NCBI GenBank assembly: GCA_963803735.1
Contig: CAWDNV010000011.1
Span: 620,001 to 684,000, forward strand
DNA length: 64,000 nt
Direction: 5' to 3'
Source: Palsa-189 sp963803735
GTDB taxonomy: Bacteria; Acidobacteriota; Terriglobia; Acidiferrales; UBA7541
Under the pieces are notes generated by a model, which saw only the letters and a list, made by a program, of their open reading frames with translations, was not told the DNA's origin and made no database searches. Below, piece by piece: positions 1 to 9,600 of this stretch (its first letter is position 1; every line of letters starts with the position of its first letter). Made by a program: the position numbers and the translations under genes.

Positions 1-465
1 CACCCAACTATCAGGTCGAATAATCCCGGATCTTCCCGTTTTTTCGCCTGGCTCCTCGTCGCCGCGTGGTCGGTTGTCATTTTCACATTCTCGACAGACA
101 GTTTTTCGAGCGAACATACGCAGGGTGTAGTGGTGGACGTCCTGCATACCCTCCTTCCTCATGCCTCCCAGGGCACGCTGCTGATATTGCACGACATCAT
201 CCGCAAGTGCGGTCACGTAGTCGAATACTTCATCTTTGGCGTGCTGCTCTTTCGCGCAATAAGAGCACCCGGTCGTGGGTGGGACTTGCGGTGGGCCTTC
301 GTGGCCATACTCATCGCTGCCCTTTATGCTTCCTCAGACGAAATTCATCAGATTTTTGTCCCCAGCCGCGGCGCTTCCATTTGGGACGCGCTGCTCGATA
401 CGGGCGCCGCCACTGTCGCTCAATTTGTCGTGTGGATGTTTAACCGGCGAGAGCAAACTTCTTGA
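1..465 (+). CDS. VanZ-like membrane protein, 5' end missing
   Basis: The frame is open from the first base of the window, so the gene starts upstream; 154 codons are visible. Three hydrophobic segments can be read. The VanZ-family signature is present: an FS-rich segment after the first helix, then RKCGHVVEYFIFG, then SSDEIHQIFVPSRGASIWDALLDTGA near the end (shown here in family order, with the conserved H, E, D-E-x-x-Q and R-x-x-S-x-x-D residues). The first in-frame ATG/GTG lies after the first helix and would remove it, so an internal start is unlikely. VanZ-like proteins are small polytopic membrane proteins; the founding member gives low-level teicoplanin resistance, but most have no known role. 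It converges on the ribosomal operon across a shared terminator. Confidence 0.8.
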   Translation, partial: HPTIRSNNPGSSRFFAWLLVAAWSVVIFTFSTDSFSSEHTQGVVVDVLHTLLPHASQGTLLILHDIIRKCGHVVEYFIFGVLLFRAIRAPGRGWDLRWAFVAILIAALYASSDEIHQIFVPSRGASIWDALLDTGAATVAQFVVWMFNRREQTS

Positions 466-525
466 CCGAGGGAATTCCGTTCGCGCACTTCTTGAACGCA
501 CTTAAATAAGTGTGGGATCAGCCCC

Positions 526-559
526 AAAAGAAAAGGCCCGTTTCTCGGCGAAATGGGCC
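526..559 (-). terminator. Rho-independent terminator of the ribosomal superoperon
   Basis: A nine-position stem (535-543 with 551-559) surrounds a seven-base loop. On the minus strand it is followed at once by TTTTCTTTT (534 down to 526), a good intrinsic terminator 27 bases after the rplQ stop. On the plus strand the same stem has a G-U pair instead of an A-C mismatch but only a short T-run, so it may also help end the VanZ-like transcript. Confidence 0.8.
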
Positions 560-585
560 TTTCACATTAACAAGAGGGTTTCGAA

Positions 586-1038
586 CTACGCTTTGGCTTT
601 GGCTTTGGCCTCGGCCTTTTCGGCTGGCTCCTCGGCCTCCGCCTTGGCCTTCTGCTTCTCTTTCTTTTCCTTCTTCTTCAACTTGGATCCCAGCAATTCG
701 AGAATCGCAAGTTGCGCACCGTCTCCGATGCGGAAACCTGCATGAATAATGCGGGTGTATCCGCCCGGCCGGTCGGCAAATCGCGGAGCGATATCGTCAA
801 ACAGTTTTTTGGTTGCGAGCGGCGTAAGCAGATAGGCAGCGGCCTGGCGTCGTGTGTGCAGAGAATCGCGTTTGCCGAGGGTGATGATTTTTTCCACCAA
901 GGGCCGCGTGGCCTTGGCACGCCGGACGGTCGTTGTGATGCGCTCTTTCTCGATGACATTCGTCACCAGATTGCGCAACGTTGCGCGGCGATGCGCAGGT
1001 TGGCGGCCCAGCTTAGCTCCTGAATTAAGGTGTCTCAT
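586..1038 (-). CDS. rplQ: 50S ribosomal protein L17, with charged C-terminal tail
   Basis: Large-subunit protein L17, which sits near the peptide exit tunnel. The N-terminus MRHLNSGAKLGRQPAHRRA and the following segment with the conserved TT...RAK and ITLGK blocks identify it. The family core ends near residue 118. The last 30 or so residues are an extension made almost only of Lys, Glu and Ala, giving 150 residues against the usual 115-130. It is the last gene of the superoperon, 15 bases after rpoA, with the terminator just downstream. Confidence 0.97.
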   Translation of the reverse strand: MRHLNSGAKLGRQPAHRRATLRNLVTNVIEKERITTTVRRAKATRPLVEKIITLGKRDSLHTRRQAAAYLLTPLATKKLFDDIAPRFADRPGGYTRIIHAGFRIGDGAQLAILELLGSKLKKKEKKEKQKAKAEAEEPAEKAEAKAKAKA

Positions 1039-1053
1039 GCCGGTTGCAGCGGC

Positions 1054-2082
<1,029 letters not shown>

Positions 2083-2147
2083 ATCTGTTTCTATCCTTCC
2101 TCCCGCAGAGCGGGATACGAAATTTTCAGAATCGGGAGACGCCCGGC

Positions 2148-2780
2148 TTACTTCGAGTAAAGCTCCACAATCAACTGTTCATTGAAAGCAGGCGTCTGAA
2201 TATTTTCGCGCTTAGGCAGCGCCACGACACGCGCCTTGAAATTATCGCGGTCGATGTCCAGCCACGGAACCGTGTTTTGGCTTTGCGCGACGTTGCGGGA
2301 CTCGAGCACCATGGTGTTCTGGTGCATGTCCGGCTTGAGCGTGACCTCCTCACCCGCAGTCACCAGGTAAGAAGGAATGTTTACCTTTTTTCCGTTCACG
2401 ATAATGTGGCCGTGTAACACCAACTGGCGCGCCTGGGCGCGAGAAGAGGCGAACCCGCTGCGATTTACAACATTGTCGAGGCGCCTTTCCAACATGACGA
2501 TCAGATTTTCTCCCGTCGGGCCCTTGGCCTTCTCCGCCTTGTGAAAATACCCGCGGAACTGACGTTCCAGCAGCCCATAGGTGCGCTTGACCTTCTGTTT
2601 TTCACGCAACTGCAAACCATAACCGGCAATCTTGGGCCGCCGCGCCTGTCCGTGCTGCCCGGGCACGAAATTTCTCTTCTCGATGGCGCACTTCTCCGTG
2701 AAACAGCGTAGCCCTTTCAAAAAGAGCTTCTGCCCTTCCCGGCGGCACAGCCGGCAAACCGCTTCTCGATGTCTTGCCAA
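2148..2780 (-). CDS. rpsD: 30S ribosomal protein S4, zinc-binding form
   Basis: S4 (210 residues), a primary 16S rRNA binder and early assembly protein. The N-terminus has four cysteines (VCRLCRREG and LRCFTEKC, about residues 9-34), so this is the C+ zinc form. The S4 RNA-binding fold follows (RLDNVVNRSGFASSRAQARQ... VLHGHIIVNG). The C-terminus ends in the family motif NEQLIVELYSK. The gene lies between rpsK and rpoA. Confidence 0.98.
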   Translation of the reverse strand: MARHREAVCRLCRREGQKLFLKGLRCFTEKCAIEKRNFVPGQHGQARRPKIAGYGLQLREKQKVKRTYGLLERQFRGYFHKAEKAKGPTGENLIVMLERRLDNVVNRSGFASSRAQARQLVLHGHIIVNGKKVNIPSYLVTAGEEVTLKPDMHQNTMVLESRNVAQSQNTVPWLDIDRDNFKARVVALPKRENIQTPAFNEQLIVELYSK

Positions 2781-2808
2781 TTCGCTTCTCCTTTATTCCT
2801 CGCGCCTC

Positions 2809-3249
2809 TTAAACACGCCGGCGCTTGGGCGGGCGGCACCCATTGTGCGGAACCGGGGTTACGTCCTTGATATGTGCAATGTGCAATCCGGCAGATGCCA
2901 GTGCCCGAACCGCCGATTCACGTCCTGATCCCGGCCCCTTAACGCGAACTTCAATCGACTTCATCCCATATTGATCGCGCGCCACCCCAGCAGCCGTCAT
3001 AGAGGCTTGCTGCGCGGCGTAGGGAGTGCCCTTACGCGACCCTTTGAAGCCTATGGAACCCGCGGATGACCAACACACCGTGCGCCCATCGGGCGCCGTG
3101 ATGGTCACAATCGTATTGTTAAATGTCGCCTGGATACACGCGAAGCCATGCGGCACCACCCGGCGCTCGCGCTTCTTCTTGAATTCCTTTTTGCGCTTCG
3201 ACGGTTTCCCTGTTGCCGCCGCTGCTCCCTCTTGTGCTTCCTTAGCCAA
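2809..3249 (-). CDS. rpsK: 30S ribosomal protein S11
   Basis: S11, a platform protein near the mRNA exit. The core begins with GFACIQATFNNTIVTITA and includes the serine/glycine-rich GSIGFKGSRKGTPYAAQ block and the C-terminal VTPVPHNGCRPPKRRRV signature. A basic N-terminal extension of about 25 residues (AAAATGKPSKRKKEFKKKRERR) makes it 146 residues, against about 130 usually. It is 22 bases after rpsM. Confidence 0.97.
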   Translation of the reverse strand: MAKEAQEGAAAATGKPSKRKKEFKKKRERRVVPHGFACIQATFNNTIVTITAPDGRTVCWSSAGSIGFKGSRKGTPYAAQQASMTAAGVARDQYGMKSIEVRVKGPGSGRESAVRALASAGLHIAHIKDVTPVPHNGCRPPKRRRV

Positions 3250-3271
3250 ATGCGTTCTCCCTTAAACTCGC

Positions 3272-3658
3272 TTATTTGCGAGCCATCACTTTCTTCTTGG
3301 CGGCCACGGCGCCCTTTCGCGGGCCTTTCCGTGTACGGGCATTCGTGTGCGTTCGCTGGCCGCGCACGGGCAAATTGCGCCGATGGCGTAGGCCGCGATA
3401 GCACTGGATTTCAATCAAACGGCGAATATTCATCTGGATCTCTTTGCGGAGATCGCCTTCTACGCGCCCTTCGGATTCGATCTGCTGGCGAAGTTGATTC
3501 ACCTCTTCTTCGGTTAGATCCTTGATCTTCTTGGTTTCGTCCACTTTGGCCTTGGCGCAGAGCGCGCGAGCGCGCTGCTGGCCAATGCCATAGATCGACG
3601 TCAAACCGACCCACAGGCGCTTATTGACCGGCAAATCTATTCCAGCAATGCGTGCCAT
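3272..3658 (-). CDS. rpsM: 30S ribosomal protein S13
   Basis: S13 (128 residues), which sits at the head of the small subunit and contacts tRNA and the large subunit. It starts with the family N-terminus MARIAGIDLPVNKR and has the helix-two-turn-helix region (TSIYGIGQQRARALC). It ends in the basic tail RGQRTHTNARTRKGPRKGAVAAKKK that reaches the decoding site. Ten or so bases separate it from rpmJ upstream. Confidence 0.98.
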   Translation of the reverse strand: MARIAGIDLPVNKRLWVGLTSIYGIGQQRARALCAKAKVDETKKIKDLTEEEVNQLRQQIESEGRVEGDLRKEIQMNIRRLIEIQCYRGLRHRRNLPVRGQRTHTNARTRKGPRKGAVAAKKKVMARK

Positions 3659-3667
3659 AAAAAGCCC

Positions 3668-3781
3668 CTAACCCTGGCGCTGCTTGTGCTTCGGATTGCT
3701 GCATATCACCCGAACCACTCCGCGCCGATGAATGACTTTGCACTTATCGCAAATCTTTTTTACTGAGGCCCGAACCTTCAT
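3668..3781 (-). CDS. rpmJ: 50S ribosomal protein L36, zinc ribbon
   Basis: A 37-residue gene read directly from the minus strand between infA and rpsM. It starts MKVRASVKKICDKCKVI and ends NPKHKQRQG. The four zinc ligands C11, C14, C27 and H32 are present, so this is the zinc-bound (C+) paralogue. L36 binds 23S rRNA late in assembly. Its place between infA and rpsM is the usual one. End coordinates may be off by one base. Confidence 0.93.
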   Translation of the reverse strand: MKVRASVKKICDKCKVIHRRGVVRVICSNPKHKQRQG

Positions 3782-3854
3782 TTTCGCTCCGTTCTTTGCT
3801 TCTCGCTTATGTGGCAGAGCATCAGATGATCGCTCGCCCGCTCGCGACTCATCG

Positions 3855-4118
3855 TCACTTATAGCGATAGACGATCCGGCCGCGCGTCAGGTCGTAGGGC
3901 GAGAGCTCGACTGCCACCTTATCGCCTGCAAGAATGCGTATAAAATTCTTTCGCATCTTCCCCGAAATATGCGCCAGCACTTGGTGCTTGTTGTCCAGTT
4001 GCACCCGGAACATCGCGTTCGGCAGCGGCTCGATCACCGTGGCCATCACTTCGATGGCGTCTTCCTTCGGATTGCTGGAATCAGCCTTCTTTTTGTCGGG
4101 TTCTCGGGTCTTTGCCAT
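3855..4118 (-). CDS. infA: Translation initiation factor IF-1
   Basis: IF-1 is a single OB-fold protein that binds the A site of the 30S subunit during initiation. The core EVMATVIEPLPNAMFRVQLDN...HISGKMRKNFIRILAGDKV and the ending LTRGRIVYRYK are typical. The N-terminus is longer than normal: MAKTREPDKKKADSSNPKED replaces the usual MAKED, giving 87 residues against about 72. I chose the ATG at 4118 because GGAG lies just before it; a TTG three codons upstream (4127) is possible. It follows map closely. Confidence 0.93.
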   Translation of the reverse strand: MAKTREPDKKKADSSNPKEDAIEVMATVIEPLPNAMFRVQLDNKHQVLAHISGKMRKNFIRILAGDKVAVELSPYDLTRGRIVYRYK

Positions 4119-4130
4119 ACGCTCCAAACG

Positions 4131-4904
4131 CTACCAGGATGCTCCCGCTATCTCTCGTGGCCGCGTCAAAATCCACGGACCATTCGATGTTACCGCTACC
4201 GTGTGCTCGAAATGCGCCGAACAGCTGCCGTCAAGCGTTACCGCCGTCCACTTATCGTCGAGAACCTTCACCCCCGGCTCCCCCGCGTTGACCATCGGCT
4301 CGATGGCAAAAACCATGCCTTCCTCTAGGCGCGGGCCGTGGCCGGGTTCGCCATAATTCGGCAGATTCGGCTCCTCATGCATCTTGGTGCCGATCCCGTG
4401 GCCTACAAACTCACGGACCACCGAGAAGCCGTGTTTCTCCACCCATTGCTGCACGGATGCGGAGATGTCGCTCAAGCGATTTCCGGGCCGAACCTTCTCA
4501 ATCGCCTTGTCCAGCGATTCGCGAGTCACTCGCAGGAGGTCGCAAATCTCGGGTCGAATCTTGCCCACGGGCAGCGTCAGCGCCGCATCTCCATAATAGC
4601 CATCCAACTCAACCCCGAAATCGAGCGAAATAACGTCTCCTTCCTTCAGCCGCCTCGCGCCTGAAGGTATCCCGTGGACCACCTCCTGATTGATGGAGGC
4701 GCACAACACGCACGGATAACCGCGATACCCCTTGAACGCCGGGCGAGCACCATGTTCCTGAGCACCCTGCGCCGCGATCTTTTCCAGGTCGAGAGTGCTC
4801 ACTCCCGGCTGCACCGCCTGGCGCAGCCGATTCAACACATCCCAGACCACCAAGCCCGCGCGATGCATGGTCTCGAGTTCCGCGGCGGATTTACAAACGA
4901 TCAT
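4131..4904 (-). CDS. map: Methionine aminopeptidase, type I
   Basis: Removes the N-terminal methionine from nascent proteins (257 residues). The pita-bread fold metal ligands can be read: D in SLDFGVELDGYYGDAALT (two aspartates), H in GHGIGTKMHEEPN, E in FAIEPMV and E in HFEHTVAVT. The catalytic histidine lies in SINQEVVHGIPS. It has no N-terminal zinc extension, so it is the short type Ia form. The ATG overlaps the adk stop (ATGA), so the two are translationally coupled. Confidence 0.97.
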   Translation of the reverse strand: MIVCKSAAELETMHRAGLVVWDVLNRLRQAVQPGVSTLDLEKIAAQGAQEHGARPAFKGYRGYPCVLCASINQEVVHGIPSGARRLKEGDVISLDFGVELDGYYGDAALTLPVGKIRPEICDLLRVTRESLDKAIEKVRPGNRLSDISASVQQWVEKHGFSVVREFVGHGIGTKMHEEPNLPNYGEPGHGPRLEEGMVFAIEPMVNAGEPGVKVLDDKWTAVTLDGSCSAHFEHTVAVTSNGPWILTRPREIAGASW

Positions 4905-5587
4905 TTTTTCTGCGCGAGCAACCCGAGCACGTTCTTTGTTACCGCCTCCGGCGCGGCCATACCATCCACATCCTTCAGCACGCCTTGCTGGCGATAATAA
5001 TCTACCAACGGACGCGTCTGCCGCTCGTAAGCGGCCAGTCGCTCAGCAATTACCTCTTCGCGGTCATCCGGACGCTGTGTAAGCTCTCCGCCATCGCGAT
5101 CACAACGGCCCGGAACCTTCGGCGGGTGGTCGTATATATTATAAATCTCGCCGCCGATTCCGCACACCCGCCGCCCGGTCAGGCGCCGCATGAGCTGATT
5201 CTTGTCGACCACAAAATGCACGACCAGCGGCTCCGTCTTGAACCGCCTGCGCAGGATTTCGTCCAGCTTTTCTGCCTGCGGGACCGTTCGCGGGAAGCCG
5301 TCCAATATGAATCCGTCCGCGGTATCGGGCCGCGAAATTCTGTCCTCCACCATGCTGAGGACCAGATCATCCGGAACTAGCTCGCCGCGCTCCATGATCG
5401 GCTTGGCTCGCAGCCCCAGCGGCGTGCCCCGGCTGACGTGCTCGCGAAACATGTCGCCCGTCGAAAGATGCGGCACGCCATAACTCTCAGCGATTTGCTT
5501 GGCCTGCGTGCCCTTTCCAGCGCCGGGCGGACCCAGAAAGATGACGGCGCGGCCCAGTCCTTTTGCGGCCACTCCCGCTTCAGGCAT
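4901..5587 (-). CDS. adk: Adenylate kinase
   Basis: Converts AMP and ATP to two ADP. The P-loop FLGPPGAGKGTQA follows a short N-terminal extension (about 14 residues before AVIFLG). The NMP-binding block HLSTGDMFR and the DGFPRT motif are clear. The LID segment (GRRVCGIGGEIYN...GRCDRDGG) is long but has only two cysteines, so a full four-ligand zinc site is not evident. The gene overlaps secY by eight bases and map by four, the standard secY-adk-map order. Confidence 0.97.
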   Translation of the reverse strand: MPEAGVAAKGLGRAVIFLGPPGAGKGTQAKQIAESYGVPHLSTGDMFREHVSRGTPLGLRAKPIMERGELVPDDLVLSMVEDRISRPDTADGFILDGFPRTVPQAEKLDEILRRRFKTEPLVVHFVVDKNQLMRRLTGRRVCGIGGEIYNIYDHPPKVPGRCDRDGGELTQRPDDREEVIAERLAAYERQTRPLVDYYRQQGVLKDVDGMAAPEAVTKNVLGLLAQKK

Positions 5588-6992
5588 ATCGGCGGCTCCG
5601 CAGCTTTCCTTTCTTGACGAAGCCCTCGTAATTCCGCATCACGAGTTGCGCTTCGATCTGCTGAACCGTATCCATGGCCACGCCCACTACGATCAGTAGC
5701 GAGGTTCCGCCGAAGTAGAACGACACATTCAGTCCCTCCAGCACGAATCGCCACATGTGGTTATCAAACCAGGAGCCCACAGCTCCGGGTAAGTGGTGCA
5801 GGTGGATACCGGCGATCATCCACTCGGGGAGCAGGCAAACGGCCGCAAGATAGACGCCGCCCACAAACGTCAACCGGCGCAGGATGCGATTTATGTGTTC
5901 GGCAGTGTTCCGGCCAGGCCGTATTCCCGGGATAAATCCGCCGTACTTGCGCATGTTGTCTGCGAGCTCAGTCGGGTTGAAGACGATGCCGACGTAAAAG
6001 AACGCAAACAGAAGGATCAGCAAGACGTAGATCAGCGTATAGAGCGGTTCGCCCCAGGCTAAGGCCTTGGCAAGCCGGTCAAAAGAAGGAAAGCGCTTCT
6101 GCATGACCAGGTCGATTGTTCCGGGAAACGTCAGCAGCGAACTGGCAAAGATAGGCGGAATGACGCCACCGGCATTCACGCGTAGGGGGAGATACGTCAT
6201 CTGCCCGCCCATGACGCGCCTTCCGACCACGCGCTTGGCATATTGCACCGGAATACGCCGCTGCCCGCCTTCGACAAAGACGATGAAGCCGATCACCGCC
6301 AGCATCAGGCCAACGAGCAGGATCACGGCCAGACCGGTGAATGGCCCCCATTGGCCGGTGGAGACTTTGGTGTAAAGGTCGAAGATGCCGCGCGGCAATC
6401 CAACCACGATCCCGGAGAAAATGATCAACGACATTCCGTTACCGACGCCGCGCTCACTGATCTGCTCACCGAGCCACATGATAAATGCCGACCCCGTGGT
6501 CAGCGTCAGGATGGTCATCAGGGTGAACCCAAGGCCGGGGTTATAAACCAGCGCTGACCCGTTGGGTCCGGACTGGTGCTGCAGCGTGAAAGCGATCGAG
6601 AGCGACTGAAGAATGCTCAATAGAATCGTGAGATAGCGTGTGTATTGGGTGATTTTGCGGCGCCCGAGTTCGCCTTCTTTTTGCAGGCGCTCGAGATAGG
6701 GCCAGGCCACCGTCATGAGCTGCAGGATGATCGATGACGTGATGTAGGGCATGATCCCCAGCGCAAAAATCGTAAGCCGCCGGAAATTCCCGCCGCTGAA
6801 TAGATCGATAATGCCGAGGACCGAGCCTTGATTCTGCTGGAAAAGCTGCGTCAGAACGTCGGTATTGATACCCGGCGTAGGCAGAAACGCGCCCAGCCGA
6901 TACACGGCCAGTATTCCCAAGGTGAACAGGATCCGCTTGCGCAGATCGGCAATCCGAAACATATTGGCAAAGGCTTCAAAAAATTGGTTCAT
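5580..6992 (-). CDS. secY: Preprotein translocase subunit SecY
   Basis: Central pore of the Sec translocon (470 residues, ten expected membrane segments). It opens with FANMFRIADLRKRILFTLGILAVYRLGAFLPTPG in family style, has the plug region after helix 1 and the conserved GIMPYITSSIILQL segment. The end includes the cytosolic loop NPTELADNMRKYGGFIPGIRPG and the block LLIVVGVAMDTVQQIEAQL. It overlaps rplO by four bases and adk by eight. Confidence 0.98.
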   Translation of the reverse strand: MNQFFEAFANMFRIADLRKRILFTLGILAVYRLGAFLPTPGINTDVLTQLFQQNQGSVLGIIDLFSGGNFRRLTIFALGIMPYITSSIILQLMTVAWPYLERLQKEGELGRRKITQYTRYLTILLSILQSLSIAFTLQHQSGPNGSALVYNPGLGFTLMTILTLTTGSAFIMWLGEQISERGVGNGMSLIIFSGIVVGLPRGIFDLYTKVSTGQWGPFTGLAVILLVGLMLAVIGFIVFVEGGQRRIPVQYAKRVVGRRVMGGQMTYLPLRVNAGGVIPPIFASSLLTFPGTIDLVMQKRFPSFDRLAKALAWGEPLYTLIYVLLILLFAFFYVGIVFNPTELADNMRKYGGFIPGIRPGRNTAEHINRILRRLTFVGGVYLAAVCLLPEWMIAGIHLHHLPGAVGSWFDNHMWRFVLEGLNVSFYFGGTSLLIVVGVAMDTVQQIEAQLVMRNYEGFVKKGKLRSRRYA

Positions 6993-7438
6993 GATACTCG
7001 CTCGACTTTGCCTCCGGCCTTCGCGATCTTTTCCTCCGCCGAGCGGCTGAAGGCATGCGCGCGGACCGTAAGCGCTGCATTCAATTCACCATCACCCAGA
7101 ATCTTTATCTGGCGCGAACCCCCATGCACCACGCCGCGTTCGCGCAGGGATTCAGGACTCACCACATCGCCTGCGCCGAAGACCTTGAGCGCTTCCAGAT
7201 TCACAACCGCATATTCTTTGCTGAAAGGGTTGTGAAAGCCGCGCTTGGGTATGCGGCGATGCAACGGCATCTGGCCGCCCTCAAAACCCGGCCGCTGCGA
7301 ATATCCCTTGCGGGACTTCTGTCCTTTGTTTCCTGCTCCGGCAGTTTTTGGGAGCTTCGAACCAATGCCCCGGCCCACCCGCACCTTGCGGTGACGGGAG
7401 CCGCGCGGCGGCCGCAAATTTGACAAAGTTACCGACAT
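6989..7438 (-). CDS. rplO: 50S ribosomal protein L15
   Basis: L15 (149 residues), a late-assembly 23S rRNA binder. The glycine-rich N-terminal arm LRPPRGSRHRKVRVGRGIG...AGNKGQKSRKG and the block FEGGQMPLHRRIPKRGF are diagnostic. The gene order rpmD-rplO-secY is standard, and the rplO stop overlaps the secY start (ATGA). Confidence 0.97.
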   Translation of the reverse strand: MSVTLSNLRPPRGSRHRKVRVGRGIGSKLPKTAGAGNKGQKSRKGYSQRPGFEGGQMPLHRRIPKRGFHNPFSKEYAVVNLEALKVFGAGDVVSPESLRERGVVHGGSRQIKILGDGELNAALTVRAHAFSRSAEEKIAKAGGKVERVS

Positions 7439-7483
7439 GATTGCCTCAATCCCTCCCGAGCCCTCTGGAGAAAAGTGTTGCGC

Positions 7484-7681
7484 TTATTCCACCACAATTA
7501 CCAGATGGCGCACTTTATCCACCATACCACGGACGGAGGGCGTGTCTTCCCGCTCCACAACCTGCTGCATGCGCCGGAATCCCAAGCCGCGCACCGTTTC
7601 GCGCATATCCCGGGTGCAGCCAATATAGCTGACCACCCACTTCAGTTTAACCGTTCCCGGCTTCTTTTTCGTCGCAACCAA
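7484..7681 (-). CDS. rpmD: 50S ribosomal protein L30
   Basis: A small 65-residue protein. The segment VKLKWVVSYIGCTRDMRETVRGLG, in which an invariant arginine-rich turn leads into GFRRMQQ, and the ending VRGMVDKVRHLVIV match the L30 family. It lies nine bases after rpsE and 45 bases before rplO. Confidence 0.95.
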   Translation of the reverse strand: MVATKKKPGTVKLKWVVSYIGCTRDMRETVRGLGFRRMQQVVEREDTPSVRGMVDKVRHLVIVVE

Positions 7682-7690
7682 TTTCTGCTC

Positions 7691-8224
7691 CTAACGCAAC
7701 TCTTCGACAGTCTTGGAACGAAGCTCTGCGACCCGGGCTTCATCCTTCAGGCGCAAGAGTGCATCGAAAGTGGCTTTGATGACGTTATGCGGATTCGAAG
7801 TGCCAATCGACTTGGTCAACACGTTCGAAATTCCCGCCACTTCCATCACCGCGCGCACCGGCCCTCCGGCAATGATGCCCGTGCCTTCTGACGCCGGCTT
7901 GAGCAGAACCTGGCCCGAACCATAAAAACCAGTGACCTGATGCGGAATCGAGGTGCCCTTCAAATTCAGGCGAATCAGGTTCTTTTTTGCCTGTTCGATG
8001 GCCTTGCGAATGGCCATAGGAACTTCCCGAGCCTTGCCCATGCCGAAACCAGCGTGGCCGCGCTGATCGCCGACGACTACCAATGCGGAGAAACTCAAAT
8101 TCTTGCCGCCCTTGACCACCTTGGTGACGCGTTGAATGGAAACAACCTGATCCTTCAGATTATTGGCGCTGACCTCGATCGGCCGGCGTACCGCTAACGT
8201 TTCGCGCAGAATGTGTTTGGACAT
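7691..8224 (-). CDS. rpsE: 30S ribosomal protein S5
   Basis: S5 (177 residues), involved in mRNA helicase activity and decoding accuracy. The N-terminal double-stranded-RNA-binding fold reads KDQVVSIQRVTKVVKGGKNLSFSALVVVGD. The C-terminal domain has GTGIIAGGPVRAVMEVAGISNVLTKSIGTSNPHNVIKAT, the classic family block. It is two bases from rplR upstream. Confidence 0.98.
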   Translation of the reverse strand: MSKHILRETLAVRRPIEVSANNLKDQVVSIQRVTKVVKGGKNLSFSALVVVGDQRGHAGFGMGKAREVPMAIRKAIEQAKKNLIRLNLKGTSIPHQVTGFYGSGQVLLKPASEGTGIIAGGPVRAVMEVAGISNVLTKSIGTSNPHNVIKATFDALLRLKDEARVAELRSKTVEELR

Positions 8225-8226
8225 GA

Positions 8227-8607
8227 TTAAAACTTCAATCCCGCTTCGCGAGCCGCGCTGGCGAGCGCCTGAACACGGCCGTGATACATGTAGCCGCCGC
8301 GATCGAATACCACCTGTTGGACGCCGGCAGCCAGCGAACGCTCCGCGATCGTCTTGCCCACGATTTTGGCCGCCGCGACATTGCCGCCGCCCTTGATCGC
8401 TGTGCGGGTATCCTTATCGAGCGAACTCGCCGACACCAACGTGCGCCCGCCGTGATCGTCGATCACTTGCGCGTAGATGTGGCCGAGCGAGCGGTACACA
8501 CAAAGGCGCGGGCGCTCAGACGTGCCCACCACGCGCTGCCGCACGCGGTCATGCACGTGCTGCCGGTGCGCGTTACGTGAAAGCTTGCGAACTGATTTTG
8601 TCGCCAT
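8227..8607 (-). CDS. rplR: 50S ribosomal protein L18
   Basis: L18 (126 residues) binds 5S rRNA in the central protuberance. The block RQRVVGTSERPRLCVYRSLGHIYAQVIDD and the end VFDRGGYMYHGRVQALASAAREAGLKF are typical. It lies 34 bases after rplF and two bases before rpsE, in the standard spc order. Confidence 0.97.
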   Translation of the reverse strand: MATKSVRKLSRNAHRQHVHDRVRQRVVGTSERPRLCVYRSLGHIYAQVIDDHGGRTLVSASSLDKDTRTAIKGGGNVAAAKIVGKTIAERSLAAGVQQVVFDRGGYMYHGRVQALASAAREAGLKF

Positions 8608-8641
8608 TCTTTCCTTTCGTTAAGGCCTTTCGAAGGACCGT

Positions 8642-9187
8642 TTACGCTGCGGTCTTGGCGGCGCCCGCCTTGCCGGCCTTCTTCTTCAAGCGCTCGCCAA
8701 CCAGGCGAATGCCCTTTTGCTTATAAGGATCCGGAGGCCGCAGCGCGCGAATATCCGCCGCCGCCTGTCCCACCCGCCCGCGATCGGCTCCCGCTACGCT
8801 GATGCGGGTTTGCTTCTCGACTGTGATTTGAATGCCCTCGGGAATAGGGAACTCGATGGGATGGGAGTACCCCAGCGCGAAGACGACATTCTTCCCTTTG
8901 ACCTCCGCGCGATAGCCCACGCCGACGATGTCCAGATCCTTCTTGAATCCTTCGGTCACGCCGCGCACGGCGTTGGCCACCAGGGCCCGCGCCAAGCCGT
9001 GAAGTGCGCGCACTTCGTCCGACTCGCGAAGAGCGAGAAGCGTGCCGTCTTTTTGCTCGAAGTGGATGCCTCGCGGCACGCGGATACTGAGCTTGCCCTT
9101 GGGGCCTTGCACTTCGATGGTTGCGGACCCGATCTGCACCTTTACAGCAGCAGGCACCGGGATCGGTTTTCGTCCAATTCGTGACAT
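8642..9187 (-). CDS. rplF: 50S ribosomal protein L6
   Basis: L6 (181 residues) has two similar alpha/beta domains and lies near the factor-binding site. It starts MSRIGRKPIPVPAAV and carries the conserved C-terminal motif PDPYKQKGIR near residue 155. A short Ala/Lys-rich tail (KKKAGKAGAAKTAA) extends past the family core. It follows rpsH by 12 bases. Confidence 0.98.
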   Translation of the reverse strand: MSRIGRKPIPVPAAVKVQIGSATIEVQGPKGKLSIRVPRGIHFEQKDGTLLALRESDEVRALHGLARALVANAVRGVTEGFKKDLDIVGVGYRAEVKGKNVVFALGYSHPIEFPIPEGIQITVEKQTRISVAGADRGRVGQAAADIRALRPPDPYKQKGIRLVGERLKKKAGKAGAAKTAA

Positions 9188-9199
9188 AGCTTTTTACCC

Positions 9200-9598
9200 T
9201 TACCAGATTTCACAAAGCAGTTCGCCGCCCAGGCGCTGTTTGCGTGCCGCCCGGCCGGTCATCACTCCGCGCGGAGTGCTCAGGATGCTAACGCCTAGAC
9301 CGCCAAAGACTGCCTTAATCTTTACCGTGCCGACGTAGCGCCGGCTTCCGGGCCGCGAAACGCGGCGAAGGTCGCTGATTACCGAACTCTTGTCCGGCGT
9401 GTACTTCAGAAATAGGCGCAGCGCTTTGCGCGTTTTCGATTCGTCCACGACTTTGTACGTGGAGATGAAGCCCTCTTCCTTGAGCACGCGGGCGATCTCA
9501 ATCTTGAGTTTCGACGCCGGCAACTCCACCCGCGCATGCCGCGCCTTGGCGGCATTGCGGATGCGCGTCAGCATGTCGGAAATAGGATCGGTTTGCAT
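9200..9598 (-). CDS. rpsH: 30S ribosomal protein S8
   Basis: S8 (132 residues), a primary 16S rRNA binder and, in other bacteria, the spc operon repressor. It starts MQTDPISDMLTRIRNAAKARH and ends with the RNA-binding block GVSILSTPRGVMTGRAAR...GGELLCEIW. The frame is open much further upstream, but that part overlaps rpsN, and the family N-terminus begins exactly at the ATG at 9598. Two bases separate it from rpsN. Confidence 0.98.
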   Translation of the reverse strand: MQTDPISDMLTRIRNAAKARHARVELPASKLKIEIARVLKEEGFISTYKVVDESKTRKALRLFLKYTPDKSSVISDLRRVSRPGSRRYVGTVKIKAVFGGLGVSILSTPRGVMTGRAARKQRLGGELLCEIW

Positions 9599-9600
9599 CT